Source of the DNA: Dysgonomonas mossii
GTDB taxonomy: Bacteria > Bacteroidota > Bacteroidia > Bacteroidales > Dysgonomonadaceae
Assembly: GCF_004569505.1 (NCBI RefSeq)
Contig: NZ_SPPK01000002.1
Location: forward strand, 248,001-312,000
Reading direction: 5' to 3'
Length of the DNA: 64,000 bases
Position 1 is the stretch's first letter; each line of letters starts with the position of its first letter. Both the position numbers and the translations under genes were made by a program. This document shows, one piece after another, positions 26,386-34,201 of this stretch. The notes under the pieces were generated by a model, which ran no database searches, had not been told where the DNA came from, and saw nothing but the letters and a program-made list of their open reading frames with translations.

Positions 26386-26940
26386 ATGAAAAAACGTCTT
26401 CTGCTTCTGGTAATATGTGTATTCTCTGCTACATCATATGCACAAATGGAATATGATAAGTTTCATTATAAAGAATTACATCCTATAATGCTAGATACTA
26501 TTATTGACTCGATACTAGTCATTAATAAGCGATATGCAACCATTTATCTGAGACAAGCGGATATGAGAGAATACATAGTTCTAAGAAAAAAGCATACTTA
26601 TGAGAAGTTTCTTAGTTTGGAAAAACTGTTTTCTACAGAAAAACAAAAGTATGTGATAACAGATTGGTGGTATGACTATGATGATGAATACAGAAGAAAG
26701 AAGTTTGGAAATATTGATTTCAAAAATGAAGATTACTATTTTTTGCGAGACTTAAATAATTTAGTTGCACATCTGATTCATGATGGTAAATTTATGCTAA
26801 GAAATAAGAAAGGCGATAAGATAATATCTGAAAAATTAAGTATGCAAAAGAAAGATGGATTTATGGGCACGGAGTATATAGATTTTCAGATGCCTGATGG
26901 TAAAGTATTTTGGAGTATAGTGACTTCATTAGGCGAATAG
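26386..26940 (+). CDS. Secreted hypothetical protein (cargo)
   Basis: A 184-residue protein starting at ATG 26386 with a signal peptide (LLLLVICVFSATSYAQ), preferred over the in-frame ATG at 26347. The mature part is highly charged and Tyr-rich, with a WWYDYDDEYRRKK stretch, and no recognised domain. Base composition is clearly more AT-rich than the phage genes on either side. It is the first of four secreted-protein genes lying between the minus-strand phage block and the portal gene. Confidence 0.6.
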   Translation: MKKRLLLLVICVFSATSYAQMEYDKFHYKELHPIMLDTIIDSILVINKRYATIYLRQADMREYIVLRKKHTYEKFLSLEKLFSTEKQKYVITDWWYDYDDEYRRKKFGNIDFKNEDYYFLRDLNNLVAHLIHDGKFMLRNKKGDKIISEKLSMQKKDGFMGTEYIDFQMPDGKVFWSIVTSLGE

Positions 26941-26966
26941 TTTTCTTTAGAAGAAAGATATATTTT

Positions 26967-26974
26967 TAACTTTG
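26967..26974 (+). promoter_or_regulatory. Bacteroidetes -7 box (TAACTTTG)
   Basis: An exact TAnnTTTG match 45 bp upstream of the gene at 27019. This is the host-type promoter, unlike the 26-bp phage motif on neighbouring phage genes. Confidence 0.5.
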
Positions 26975-27018
26975 ATTTTTTCCTAATTATTATAATAACC
27001 TTGTAAAAGCTTAGTCTT

Positions 27019-27951
27019 ATGAAGAAAGTATTGTATTTAATAATAGTCATAATGTTTTCGATAAATATTTGCGGGCAAAATTTTACTGTAACAAATCCTC
27101 CGAGTTATCCTCTAGGTATAAATATAGATGTGGATTATCCCACTGTGTGGGCTCGGGAATTTAACTTTACTCATAATAAGGGACCTCAGATATTTTCTTT
27201 TGGAGCCTTGGGTAAGGGAGATCAATTAACATATGGCTTTATTGGAGGGGGAACCATGAATGCAAATTATAATGCTCCCTGGATGGTTTTTTTGCCATCA
27301 GGCAATATTGGTGTTGGAACTAAAAGCCCTCAAGCTAAGCTAGATATAAATGGAGATATAAAGGCTAAAAGCATTGATGTTGCTGAAACATCGCCTAATT
27401 TACTCAAATCGGTTTTAGCTAGGCTGTGGGAGGGTAATACTGTGGGCGAAGGGACCTATTTGGGAGTGAAGGCTTATAATACAGCTGCGAATACTAAATC
27501 TTTTAGTTTAGAGCATATGTTTTATGGTGAACTAAATAGCAGTATAAACTTTTTTCGAGGAAATTCAAGAACAGGAGGTTTTATTACTATTAGTGTGAAT
27601 AATGGGACGGATTTGTGCAAATTATCAGACAAGCTATTCGAAGTGAATGGTACTATCCGTAGTAACGAAGTTAAGATTGAGGCTACAGGATGGTCTGACT
27701 TTGTTTTCGACGAATGTTACAGGCTTCCATCACTTTCGGAAGTAGAAGCTCATATAAAGGAGAATAAGCATCTTCCTGATATTCCTAGCGAAAAAGAAGT
27801 ATTAAAAGACGGCATAAATGTGGTGGAAATGCAAGCCAAACTTCTACAAAAGATAGAAGAATTGACCTTATACGTTATAGAGCAAGATAAGAAAATCGAA
27901 AACCAAAATAAAGAAATTAAAGAGCTGAAAGAACGTGTAAAAGAGAACTAG
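27019..27951 (+). CDS. Secreted protein with fibre-like C-terminal coiled coil (cargo)
   Basis: A 310-residue protein with a signal peptide (VLYLIIVIMFSINICGQ). Residues about 95-115 carry GNIGVGTKSPQAKLDINGDI, the beta-repeat signature of Bacteroidetes tail-fibre-like surface proteins. The C-terminus reads YRLPSLSEVEAHIKENKHLP followed by a long coiled coil (LLQKIEELTLYVIEQDKKIE), a widespread trimerisation tail in secreted Bacteroidetes adhesin-like proteins. Despite the fibre resemblance, the signal peptide makes a bacterial surface role more likely than a phage tail role. It has a host-type -7 box and lies among other secreted cargo. Confidence 0.7.
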   Translation: MKKVLYLIIVIMFSINICGQNFTVTNPPSYPLGINIDVDYPTVWAREFNFTHNKGPQIFSFGALGKGDQLTYGFIGGGTMNANYNAPWMVFLPSGNIGVGTKSPQAKLDINGDIKAKSIDVAETSPNLLKSVLARLWEGNTVGEGTYLGVKAYNTAANTKSFSLEHMFYGELNSSINFFRGNSRTGGFITISVNNGTDLCKLSDKLFEVNGTIRSNEVKIEATGWSDFVFDECYRLPSLSEVEAHIKENKHLPDIPSEKEVLKDGINVVEMQAKLLQKIEELTLYVIEQDKKIENQNKEIKELKERVKEN

Positions 27952-28135
27952 TTTTTTTAGCTATCGGAGTTTTTAAGTCTGATAGGAATAAACCCCTTCC
28001 TATTATTTGTATCACAGAGAGAAAGCGAAGCAAAGGATTGTAAATCCTCTGCGACGCAGTAGTTTTCGTTTGAGACAATTAAACCTTCTCCAAGATTTAT
28101 ATTCTAACAGGAATAAAACTATAAATGTAAATACT

Positions 28136-29008
28136 ATGAAAAAGTTGATTGCATTATTTATATTGACACTTTTGTATACTCACTCTGCTGACTTGTCGGC
28201 TATAGAGCATCATTCACAAGAATCTGCCAAAGTGAAGATTTCTTGCCAAAGAAAGATAACGTCATTGGGCGGCGGTTATTCAAAAGATGATTTCTCTGTT
28301 TATTTTCGAGGCGAAAAGTTAAGGGGTGCCTCTGCCAGCTCATTTAAATATCTGGGTGGCGGCTATGGCAAAGATAACTGGAAAGTATTCTATCGGGGGA
28401 TAGTAGTTGAAGAGGCTTCGGCCTCATCGTTCGAATACTCTGAAAGTGGCTACGGTAAGGATAGTTGGAAGACTTTCGTTGGAGGTAAAGCTGTTGCAAA
28501 TCAAAATTTGCAGTCTATAGGCGGTGGTTATTCGAAAGATGATTTCGCTGTTTATTTTCGAGGAGAAAAGTTAAGGGATGCCTCTGCCAGCTCTTTTAAA
28601 TATCTGGGTGGTGGCTATGGCAAAGATAACTGGAAGGTATTCTATAAGGGGATGGTAGTTGAAGAGGCCTCGGCTTCATCGTTCGAATATTCGGAAAGTG
28701 GCTACGGTAAGGATAACTGGAAGAGTTTCTTTAGAGGTAAAGCTGTTGCAAATCAAAACTTGCAGTCTATAGGCGGCGGTTATTCAAAAGATAATTTCAG
28801 TGTTTACTTTCGAGACCAAAAGATCGAAGATGCCTCTGCTAGTTCATTTAAATATATCGGTGGCGGCTATGGCAAAGATAACTGGAAGGTATTCTATCAG
28901 GGGATGGTAGTCAAAGAGGCTTCGGCTTCATCGTTTGAATACTCGGAAGACGGGTATGGAAAGGATAACTGGAATGTGTTTTATAGAGGGAGAGTTGTCG
29001 AAAGATAA
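28136..29008 (+). CDS. Secreted DKNYY-repeat protein (cargo)
   Basis: A 290-residue protein starting at ATG 28136, where a signal peptide begins (LIALFILTLLYTHSADLSA). The rest consists of about nine units of the form GYxKDxxxVFYxGxxVxxASAxSFxY, matching DKNYY-type repeats. At the DNA level these fall into a 252-bp higher-order unit repeated three times with few differences, so the array has expanded or homogenised recently. DKNYY proteins are secreted or membrane-anchored; their ligand is not known to me. It is part of the AT-rich cargo block before the portal gene. Confidence 0.8.
   Translation: MKKLIALFILTLLYTHSADLSAIEHHSQESAKVKISCQRKITSLGGGYSKDDFSVYFRGEKLRGASASSFKYLGGGYGKDNWKVFYRGIVVEEASASSFEYSESGYGKDSWKTFVGGKAVANQNLQSIGGGYSKDDFAVYFRGEKLRDASASSFKYLGGGYGKDNWKVFYKGMVVEEASASSFEYSESGYGKDNWKSFFRGKAVANQNLQSIGGGYSKDNFSVYFRDQKIEDASASSFKYIGGGYGKDNWKVFYQGMVVKEASASSFEYSEDGYGKDNWNVFYRGRVVER
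28268..29005 (+). repeat. Tandem 252-bp repeat inside the DKNYY gene
   Basis: Units begin at 28268, 28520 and 28772 (GGCGGyGGTTATTC) with a constant 252-bp (84-codon) period; the third is incomplete. Differences are mostly single bases. Confidence 0.9.
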
Positions 29009-29069
29009 ACTTTTTTTGGAGACGACACCGAAAGGGCACAGGTGATTATTATATCTCTGAAGGTTAAAT

Positions 29070-29106
29070 AAAAATGCGAGTTTTTTTTAAAGCTCGCATT
29101 TCTTAT
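29070..29106. terminator. Bidirectional terminator between convergent cargo genes
   Basis: The stem AATGCGAG / CTCGCATT has T-rich flanks on both strands. It lies between the DKNYY gene and the minus-strand protease gene. Confidence 0.8.
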
Positions 29107-29127
29107 TATTCATGTATTTAGCTTATA

Positions 29128-31215
29128 CTATTTATTCTTCATTACTTTTTCTCGAACTATATTGCCTTCGTTATCTGTACTTTCGAAGAAATATATACCC
29201 CTGTTAAGGTTTGTGTTTTCTATATTGAAGTTCACGGTATTTTTTTCTTCATATACTTTTACTCCGTATATATTATAGATGCGGACATTTTTGAAAATAG
29301 GAGTATCTTCTACGATAAGAGATTTGGTGGTTGCAGGTTTTAGTGTTACCACTTTGCTTAATGTTACTCCATCCTGTTTTACTGTCACTGTTGTAGTTAT
29401 TGGAGTGGAACCATTATATTTCGATTTCAGCATAATACCCCAGACTTTAGGCTCGGGATTGTAATCACTCACCTTGTCGAAGAAATAAGAATCATAGGTC
29501 CATGTGGGTTCTGTATTAGTTCCTCCCACTAGAATTATAGGAGAAGTTTGTCCGTAAAAATAGCTGTCGACTCCCCCAAAGTGTCTGTAAAATACAGAGG
29601 TATATTTTGTTAGCTTTATTTCAGTTCCTATATTCGCTTCTACTTTCACATTGCCTAAGGCTGTACTTGAAACACGATAAGTAGCCCAAGCGGTTCCCTG
29701 TCCGCTGATTAAAGTCATGTCGCTATTGCTTAGCCAATTGATGGTTTGATTACCCCTGTAGTAATCCAAGAAGAACTGACAAATCTCGTTTCTGTTAACA
29801 AAGTCCGGAGTCCCTTTTTTTATTTCCGGAAGAGGCATATAAACCGTATTTGCTGTCATTCCAATTGCATCAAAAGGGTCAAGCCAATTACTTAACCGTG
29901 TATCGTCTGTTCCTCCTCCTGTCCAGGATTGATCAAATCTACCATAAAATACAGAGGTGTAGGAACCTGTTGTAGTCCCAATCAGTTGACCGATTACTTT
30001 TTTGTCAGAGTTGAATAACGGAGAGCCCGAAGATCCTCCTTCTATTCCTCCACTGTCAAAATTTACATTCCAGATAGAGCCTATAGCAAAAGCTTGTCCC
30101 GGAAAGTTTATTACGCTATTATTTGTTGTTATACTCTGATTGTCAAAAGATATCTTCATAACATCCCCTGCCGGGTGATGGATTCCGATTCCTTGCGGAG
30201 ATGTTGCACCACTGCGATCCCAACCTAAGAACGAAGCTCTTGCTGATCCATAATATGGCGCATTCGTTGCTTCTACTAACGCAAAATCGGTATTAGCCCA
30301 TGCTGCTCTGAATGTTGCTCCATTGCATGTAATACCTGTTGTTGCAGATGTTCCGCCACAAGCATTTCTTGTGAAATGGAATTTGAACAGCCATTTTTCT
30401 GCATTTGACTTTTCGGTGGTACTTAATATTCTGTCTGTATTGCTGTCAATGCAATGAAAAGCTGTGAGAAAATATGGATTCCTATGGTAACTGTTTAATA
30501 ATGAGCCACTGCACAGTTCCGTTCCATTGCTTAGAAGAATTACCGATACAGCATCAGATTCACTTTTCCAGTCGGGATAGCAAACTACATCATTATGAGG
30601 ATATCTTGCATCGCCATAGCCCTTGAGTTTGCTAACATTCGTAGAAATAGTTCCCCGATAGGCATGTACTACTCTTTCGATAGTCAGTTTGCTTTTATTC
30701 CTCTGATCTGAAGGTTCGAACAAATAAATAGTAACATTATCTCCTTCTATAAGGTCAGTCATGAAAAATCCGCTATTGGTATTCTCTTTATGAGTTACCG
30801 GGCCATAAAGCATTGTTCCTTTTTTATTTGTTATATACAACTCTGCTCCCTCGGGAAGGTAGAAGTTGTTGAATATAAAATTGATAGAAATAGCCCCTTG
30901 CGACTCAACGTTCATCGACCATAATCTGCCATTGTCGGTACTCGCCCAGCTTCCGTCTTGCAAACTGTAATTCACATCGAAGCCTTTTCCAAAGCGATAA
31001 GGAGCATCGCCCATTTTGTCTACAATCAAATCTTCTTTGAGCATTTGTTGTACGTCAAAAGATGGCATTTGCTTTTTTGTGATCGATTTTGTTCGTTTCT
31101 GTATTGTTTTTACCTGATCGATAGCATTTCCATTAGGAAAGCTCCTTGTTTCTACCTGTCCGACGGCAAGTAGCGTGAAAATTGATAAACTAAACAATAG
31201 TACAATTTTTCTCAT
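29128..31215 (-). CDS. Lysyl-endopeptidase-like trypsin-fold protease with T9SS signal (cargo)
   Basis: A 695-residue secreted protease. A signal peptide (LLFSLSIFTLLAVGQ) is followed by a propeptide-like region, a trypsin-fold domain and a C-terminal sorting domain. The catalytic triad is visible: His in FLTAFHC near residue 255, Asp in NTDFALVE near 309 and Ser in GGSSGSPLF near 396. Spacing and the Cys near the His fit Lys-C-type endopeptidases. The last 80 residues (VRIYNIYGVKVYEE, LNRGIYFFES, REKVMKNK) form a type A T9SS sorting domain. The protein should be exported through T9SS and anchored or released at the cell surface. It lies between two blocks of phage structural genes, so a lysogenic-conversion role is possible. 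Confidence 0.88.
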   Translation of the reverse strand: MRKIVLLFSLSIFTLLAVGQVETRSFPNGNAIDQVKTIQKRTKSITKKQMPSFDVQQMLKEDLIVDKMGDAPYRFGKGFDVNYSLQDGSWASTDNGRLWSMNVESQGAISINFIFNNFYLPEGAELYITNKKGTMLYGPVTHKENTNSGFFMTDLIEGDNVTIYLFEPSDQRNKSKLTIERVVHAYRGTISTNVSKLKGYGDARYPHNDVVCYPDWKSESDAVSVILLSNGTELCSGSLLNSYHRNPYFLTAFHCIDSNTDRILSTTEKSNAEKWLFKFHFTRNACGGTSATTGITCNGATFRAAWANTDFALVEATNAPYYGSARASFLGWDRSGATSPQGIGIHHPAGDVMKISFDNQSITTNNSVINFPGQAFAIGSIWNVNFDSGGIEGGSSGSPLFNSDKKVIGQLIGTTTGSYTSVFYGRFDQSWTGGGTDDTRLSNWLDPFDAIGMTANTVYMPLPEIKKGTPDFVNRNEICQFFLDYYRGNQTINWLSNSDMTLISGQGTAWATYRVSSTALGNVKVEANIGTEIKLTKYTSVFYRHFGGVDSYFYGQTSPIILVGGTNTEPTWTYDSYFFDKVSDYNPEPKVWGIMLKSKYNGSTPITTTVTVKQDGVTLSKVVTLKPATTKSLIVEDTPIFKNVRIYNIYGVKVYEEKNTVNFNIENTNLNRGIYFFESTDNEGNIVREKVMKNK

Positions 31216-31582
31216 AACTATAAGATTTAATAATTAAACAATTTGTTATTTATTCTTATGGAAGAATATGTAACTTTTATTAACAATATGTCTATCGCAA
31301 ATCTATAGAGCATAAATCAGATATTATACATGGAGTAATATCCTGAACATATGCTTTTTGTGGTCTTTTATCAGACCCTGTAATACTTATGAGGTGATAT
31401 CAATGTTTAGTAACTGAGTTGATAAATGTACAAAAAGATTTTGTGTTGTTGTTAAAATTTAACTAATATTTTTTAATAAATATTTAGTGATAAAAATCAA
31501 GTTATGAAATGATTTATAGTATTATTACTCTGCCATGCTAATTACCAAAGTCTCTCGATTATTATAAAGAATCCCCCTCTTT
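31216..31582. other. AT-rich intergenic region before the portal gene
   Basis: This stretch separates the divergent protease and portal genes. No gene, repeat or RNA structure is evident apart from the phage motif that follows at 31583. Confidence 0.6.
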
Positions 31583-31608
31583 TTCATCATTTTCTCCAAT
31601 AATTATCT
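31583..31608 (+). promoter_or_regulatory. Phage 26-bp motif, copy before the portal gene
   Basis: Reads TTCAT, 14 bases, ATTATCT and ends 30 bp before ATG 31639. It shares the first 13 bases with the copy at 25431. Confidence 0.75.
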
Positions 31609-31638
31609 ATTGATGTAATTGATAACATCAAAAACGAT

Positions 31639-32739
31639 ATGAGAAAAGAAGAAAAAACGTACACAGTAATTAAGCTGTCGGATACCGTGCGCACGTATCC
31701 CACTTTTACCAAAAACCACAAAGGCTGGATAAACTACGATCGTGACAATCTCCTGCCACAGCGCATTATCGAGCTCAACAACGAGTCGGCAATCAATCAG
31801 GCGGTGATAGAAAACAAAGTGACTTATATCTGCGGATCGGGAATTGACGGTACGGAGTATTACGGTCAGCCCAATCCAAACGATAGCTGGGACGACCTCA
31901 TCGAAAAGGTAGCCAAAGACTATGTCACCTTTGGCGGGTATTGCTTCCAGATCATCCTCAACGAAAATGGCAAGAGCATGAGCCTCTATCACACCGACTT
32001 TAGTAAGGTGAGGATAGGAGAGGTGAACGATTTTGGCATCAACCTCAGCTTCTATCTGTCTAACGACTGGCGACGCACGGCAGGCAAGTATGCACCTGTG
32101 GCGATAAAAGCCTACGGCAGCGAGGAGATGCAAAAGGGCGTTCCGTATCTGTACTATTACAAAGACTATGCGCCAAGCCTCGACCATTATCCTGTACCGC
32201 AATACTACTCGGCGTTGAACTACATCGAAGCGGACGGATTGCTGGGCAAATTCTACCGCAACTCTATTCACAACGGCTTTGTGCCCTCTACCATCATCAC
32301 TATGCCGAGCAACCCGAGCGAAGATCAGAAGGACCAGTTCCAAACCGATATAGAACGCAGCTATGCGGGTACGAACGGTGCAAACAGCATTGTGGTGCTT
32401 TGGGGCGAAAGTCAGGAAGTGAAGCCTGTGGTGACTTCATACACGGCGAGCAACAATGCCGACTTGTACAACAATGTGGATGAAATTATTTTTCAGAAGA
32501 TTATTTCGGCGCATCGTCTTACATCACCTACCTTGGCGGGGCTGTCGGGTTCGGGCAATCTGTCGGGTAATGCCAATGAAATTATCAACTCGTTTGTACT
32601 TTACAACCAGACCGTTATTCACCAGCTTCGCCGACGGATATTGGACACACTCAGCATTTTTACGATCAACAACGGATATAAGAAACTTGAGTTGCGTGAC
32701 TTGGATATCGTAGGGCAGATTTCTGATAGGGCTATATAA
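31639..32739 (+). CDS. Phage portal protein
   Basis: A 366-residue protein typical in length for compact Bacteroidetes siphophage portals. The segments FYRNSIHNGFVPSTIIT near residue 210, NSIVVLWGES near 252, then HRLTSPTLAGLSGSGNLSG and a helical end (VLYNQTVIHQLRRRILDTL) match the crown-and-stem region of such portals. The portal forms the dodecameric ring through which the terminase pumps DNA and to which the connector binds. It has its own phage motif upstream, but neither terminase gene is adjacent, unlike in standard phage order. The gene is intact. Confidence 0.88.
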   Translation: MRKEEKTYTVIKLSDTVRTYPTFTKNHKGWINYDRDNLLPQRIIELNNESAINQAVIENKVTYICGSGIDGTEYYGQPNPNDSWDDLIEKVAKDYVTFGGYCFQIILNENGKSMSLYHTDFSKVRIGEVNDFGINLSFYLSNDWRRTAGKYAPVAIKAYGSEEMQKGVPYLYYYKDYAPSLDHYPVPQYYSALNYIEADGLLGKFYRNSIHNGFVPSTIITMPSNPSEDQKDQFQTDIERSYAGTNGANSIVVLWGESQEVKPVVTSYTASNNADLYNNVDEIIFQKIISAHRLTSPTLAGLSGSGNLSGNANEIINSFVLYNQTVIHQLRRRILDTLSIFTINNGYKKLELRDLDIVGQISDRAI

Positions 32740-32740
32740 G

Positions 32741-32780
32741 AATGTGCCAATAGCTGAATCTATCAGCATATTGGCACATT
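32741..32780. repeat. Long hairpin (AATGTGCCAATA)
   Basis: A near-perfect palindrome with arms AATGTGCCAATAGCTGA and TCAGCATATTGGCACATT directly after the portal gene. It lacks a T-run but could still act as a terminator. Fragments of the same arms occur at 43826-43880. Confidence 0.65.
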
Positions 32781-32800
32781 AAAAATATTGGATGCAATTT

Positions 32801-33163
32801 TTATCTTCTTGGCGGGTTGAGTGGGCGATTAGGTCGATTGGGACGGTCGGGATAATAAAATCCGGCTTTGTCACTGTTTATCTCTACCAGCTTCCCGTTG
32901 AGGAAATGTAAAAAATAGTAGTCTGTTGGAATCCTTTCGGCTCCCGGCTCATACTGTGTATAACGCAATACTTCGAGATTACCCTCGTTGGTTTGAGTCA
33001 AGGTTACAAGCTGAAAATCGGAACCCAATCTCTTTATTACTTGCGACTTGGTCATCCCCAATTCCAACTGCTGTACACCTGTTTGTACAGTAGCACACGA
33101 TGCTAAAATAAGCGAAAACAAAGCAGCGAAGAGCGTTCTTTGAAGGAGCTTAATCTTTTTCAT
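32801..33163 (-). CDS. Small lipoprotein, SmpA/BamE-like
   Basis: A 120-residue lipoprotein starting at ATG 33163, where the signal peptide begins (LFAALFSLILASC); the longer frame from 33307 lacks one at its start. The mature opening QTGVQQLELGMTKSQVIKRL is the helix-turn signature of SmpA/BamE-fold lipoproteins, and a YYFLHFLNGKLVEI strand follows. The tail is Pro/Arg-rich (PDRPNRPNRPLNPPRR). It lies antisense between the portal and connector genes, so transcription from the portal motif would have to pass through it. Likely cargo. Confidence 0.65.
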   Translation of the reverse strand: MKKIKLLQRTLFAALFSLILASCATVQTGVQQLELGMTKSQVIKRLGSDFQLVTLTQTNEGNLEVLRYTQYEPGAERIPTDYYFLHFLNGKLVEINSDKAGFYYPDRPNRPNRPLNPPRR

Positions 33164-33277
33164 AATGTTTAATTTTATATTTAGCTTTATAGTTAAGACC
33201 AGCAAAAGTAGTATAAGTTTAATCGCAATATGAATAAAAAGTCGAGAATAATAATAAAACTTCCGCCGTTCTTCACC

Positions 33278-33366
33278 GTTCTTTCGGATTTGCAATCCGA
33301 AAGTCATTCTTATCAGGATTTTAAATCCTTATAGTAAGCCTTAGGGGTTGCAAACCCCTAAGGACG
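33278..33366. repeat. Palindromic repeat (family A), inverted orientation
   Basis: A full unit read in reverse: TTCGGATTTGCAATCCGAA, AGGATTTTAAATCCT, then TAGGGGTTGCAAACCCCTA, with ends CGTTCTT and AAGGACG. Confidence 0.9.
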
Positions 33367-33420
33367 AAGAGGGTAAAAGAAAGCATATCAAGTAAAAAAA
33401 CAATTAAACAAAAACATAAA

Positions 33421-33963
33421 ATGAACGAATACATACAAATTCCACTTATCACCGAGAGCCTCTTTAAGCAGCACTCTCCCGTGACAGCAAACACCGACAT
33501 CACCGAGTTTGTACCTTACATCTGCATTGCGCAAGAGCTACATATAGAACCTGTACTGGGCGAAGCATTGATGACCGAGCTCAAGACACAGATAACCGAA
33601 AACAGCCTTACGGCGCACAACAGCGACCTTGTGGTGCGCCTTGCCCCCGCCTTGTCGTTCTATGCCGTCTATCAGGCATTGCCTTTCCATTGGGCTACCA
33701 TCGTCAACAAAGGTATCACCATCCGTGAGAGTGAGAACAGCAAAGCCGTAGATATCAAAGACCTTGCACAACTTCGCCAGTGGATAAAGAACGATGGCGA
33801 TGTGTTAAAAAATCAACTGATGAACTTTCTCTCCAAGTGTAGTGCCCACTATCCGTTGTGGCGTCCGCAAGATGGGTGCTGCGACAAGGTGATGGGCGAA
33901 GGCTCAGGTAGGAAATCGTTCGACAGCGGCTTCTACTTCAAAGGCAAGAGGAAAGGCTGCTGA
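33421..33963 (+). CDS. Head-tail connector protein (gp6-like, DUF6712-like)
   Basis: A 180-residue soluble helical protein. It opens with ITESLFKQHSPVTANTDIT, then CIAQELHIEPVLGEALMTEL, and has a mid-protein APALSFYAVYQALPFHW segment: a pattern I associate with DUF6712 connector proteins of Bacteroidetes phages. The C-terminal 30 residues are basic and Gly/Ser-rich. It should bind the portal ring on the tail side. No phage motif lies upstream; the spacer is a palindromic repeat, so it may depend on read-through from the portal unit despite the intervening antisense lipoprotein gene. A strong terminator follows. Confidence 0.7.
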   Translation: MNEYIQIPLITESLFKQHSPVTANTDITEFVPYICIAQELHIEPVLGEALMTELKTQITENSLTAHNSDLVVRLAPALSFYAVYQALPFHWATIVNKGITIRESENSKAVDIKDLAQLRQWIKNDGDVLKNQLMNFLSKCSAHYPLWRPQDGCCDKVMGEGSGRKSFDSGFYFKGKRKGC

Positions 33964-33969
33964 GGAAAG

Positions 33970-34010
33970 AAATCCCCTAAACTCATTCAAGTTTAGGGGA
34001 TTTTGTTTTA
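33970..34010 (+). terminator. Intrinsic terminator after the connector gene
   Basis: A 12-bp perfect stem (AATCCCCTAAAC / GTTTAGGGGATT) followed by TTGTTTTATTTT, 8 bp after the stop codon. Confidence 0.9.
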
Positions 34011-34017
34011 TTTTGTC

Positions 34018-34113
34018 CTCCGTCCTTCGGGGTTTGCAACCACGAAACTTTACTATAAGGATTTAAAATCCTGATAAGAATGACTTTCGGACTTACAATC
34101 CCAAAGGACGTTA
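34018..34113. repeat. Palindromic repeat (family A), degenerate
   Basis: One unit with the three hairpins and CCGTCCTT/AAGGACG ends; the first and third hairpins carry mismatches (GGGGTTTGCAACCACG, TTCGGACTTACAATCCCAA). Confidence 0.85.
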
Positions 34114-34119
34114 TATCTG

Positions 34120-34152
34120 AAAAAGCTTGAGAGAAGTCTCAGGCTTTTTTTT
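34120..34152 (+). terminator. Intrinsic terminator just before the tape-measure unit
   Basis: A 12-bp stem (AAAAGCTTGAGA / TCTCAGGCTTTT, one G-T pair) with loop GAAG and eight T. It insulates the tape-measure gene from upstream transcription. Confidence 0.85.
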
Positions 34153-34175
34153 ATGATTCCTCTTCAAATTTATCT
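34150..34175 (+). promoter_or_regulatory. Phage 26-bp motif, degenerate copy before the tape measure
   Basis: Reads TTTAT, 14 bases, TTTATCT and ends 26 bp before ATG 34202. It keeps the spacing but differs from consensus at one base in each end block; it overlaps the preceding terminator tail. Confidence 0.5.
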
Positions 34176-34201
34176 TTATATATACTAATAATTAAAATAT
34201 T

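Noticed and set aside
27019..27951. The fibre-like protein as a phage tail fibre
   Set aside because: It has a clear signal peptide, a host-type -7 box and AT-rich cargo composition, so a bacterial surface role is more likely.
31603..32343. A 246-codon minus-strand ORF inside the portal gene
   Set aside because: It is antisense to the intact portal frame and has no domain or promoter of its own.
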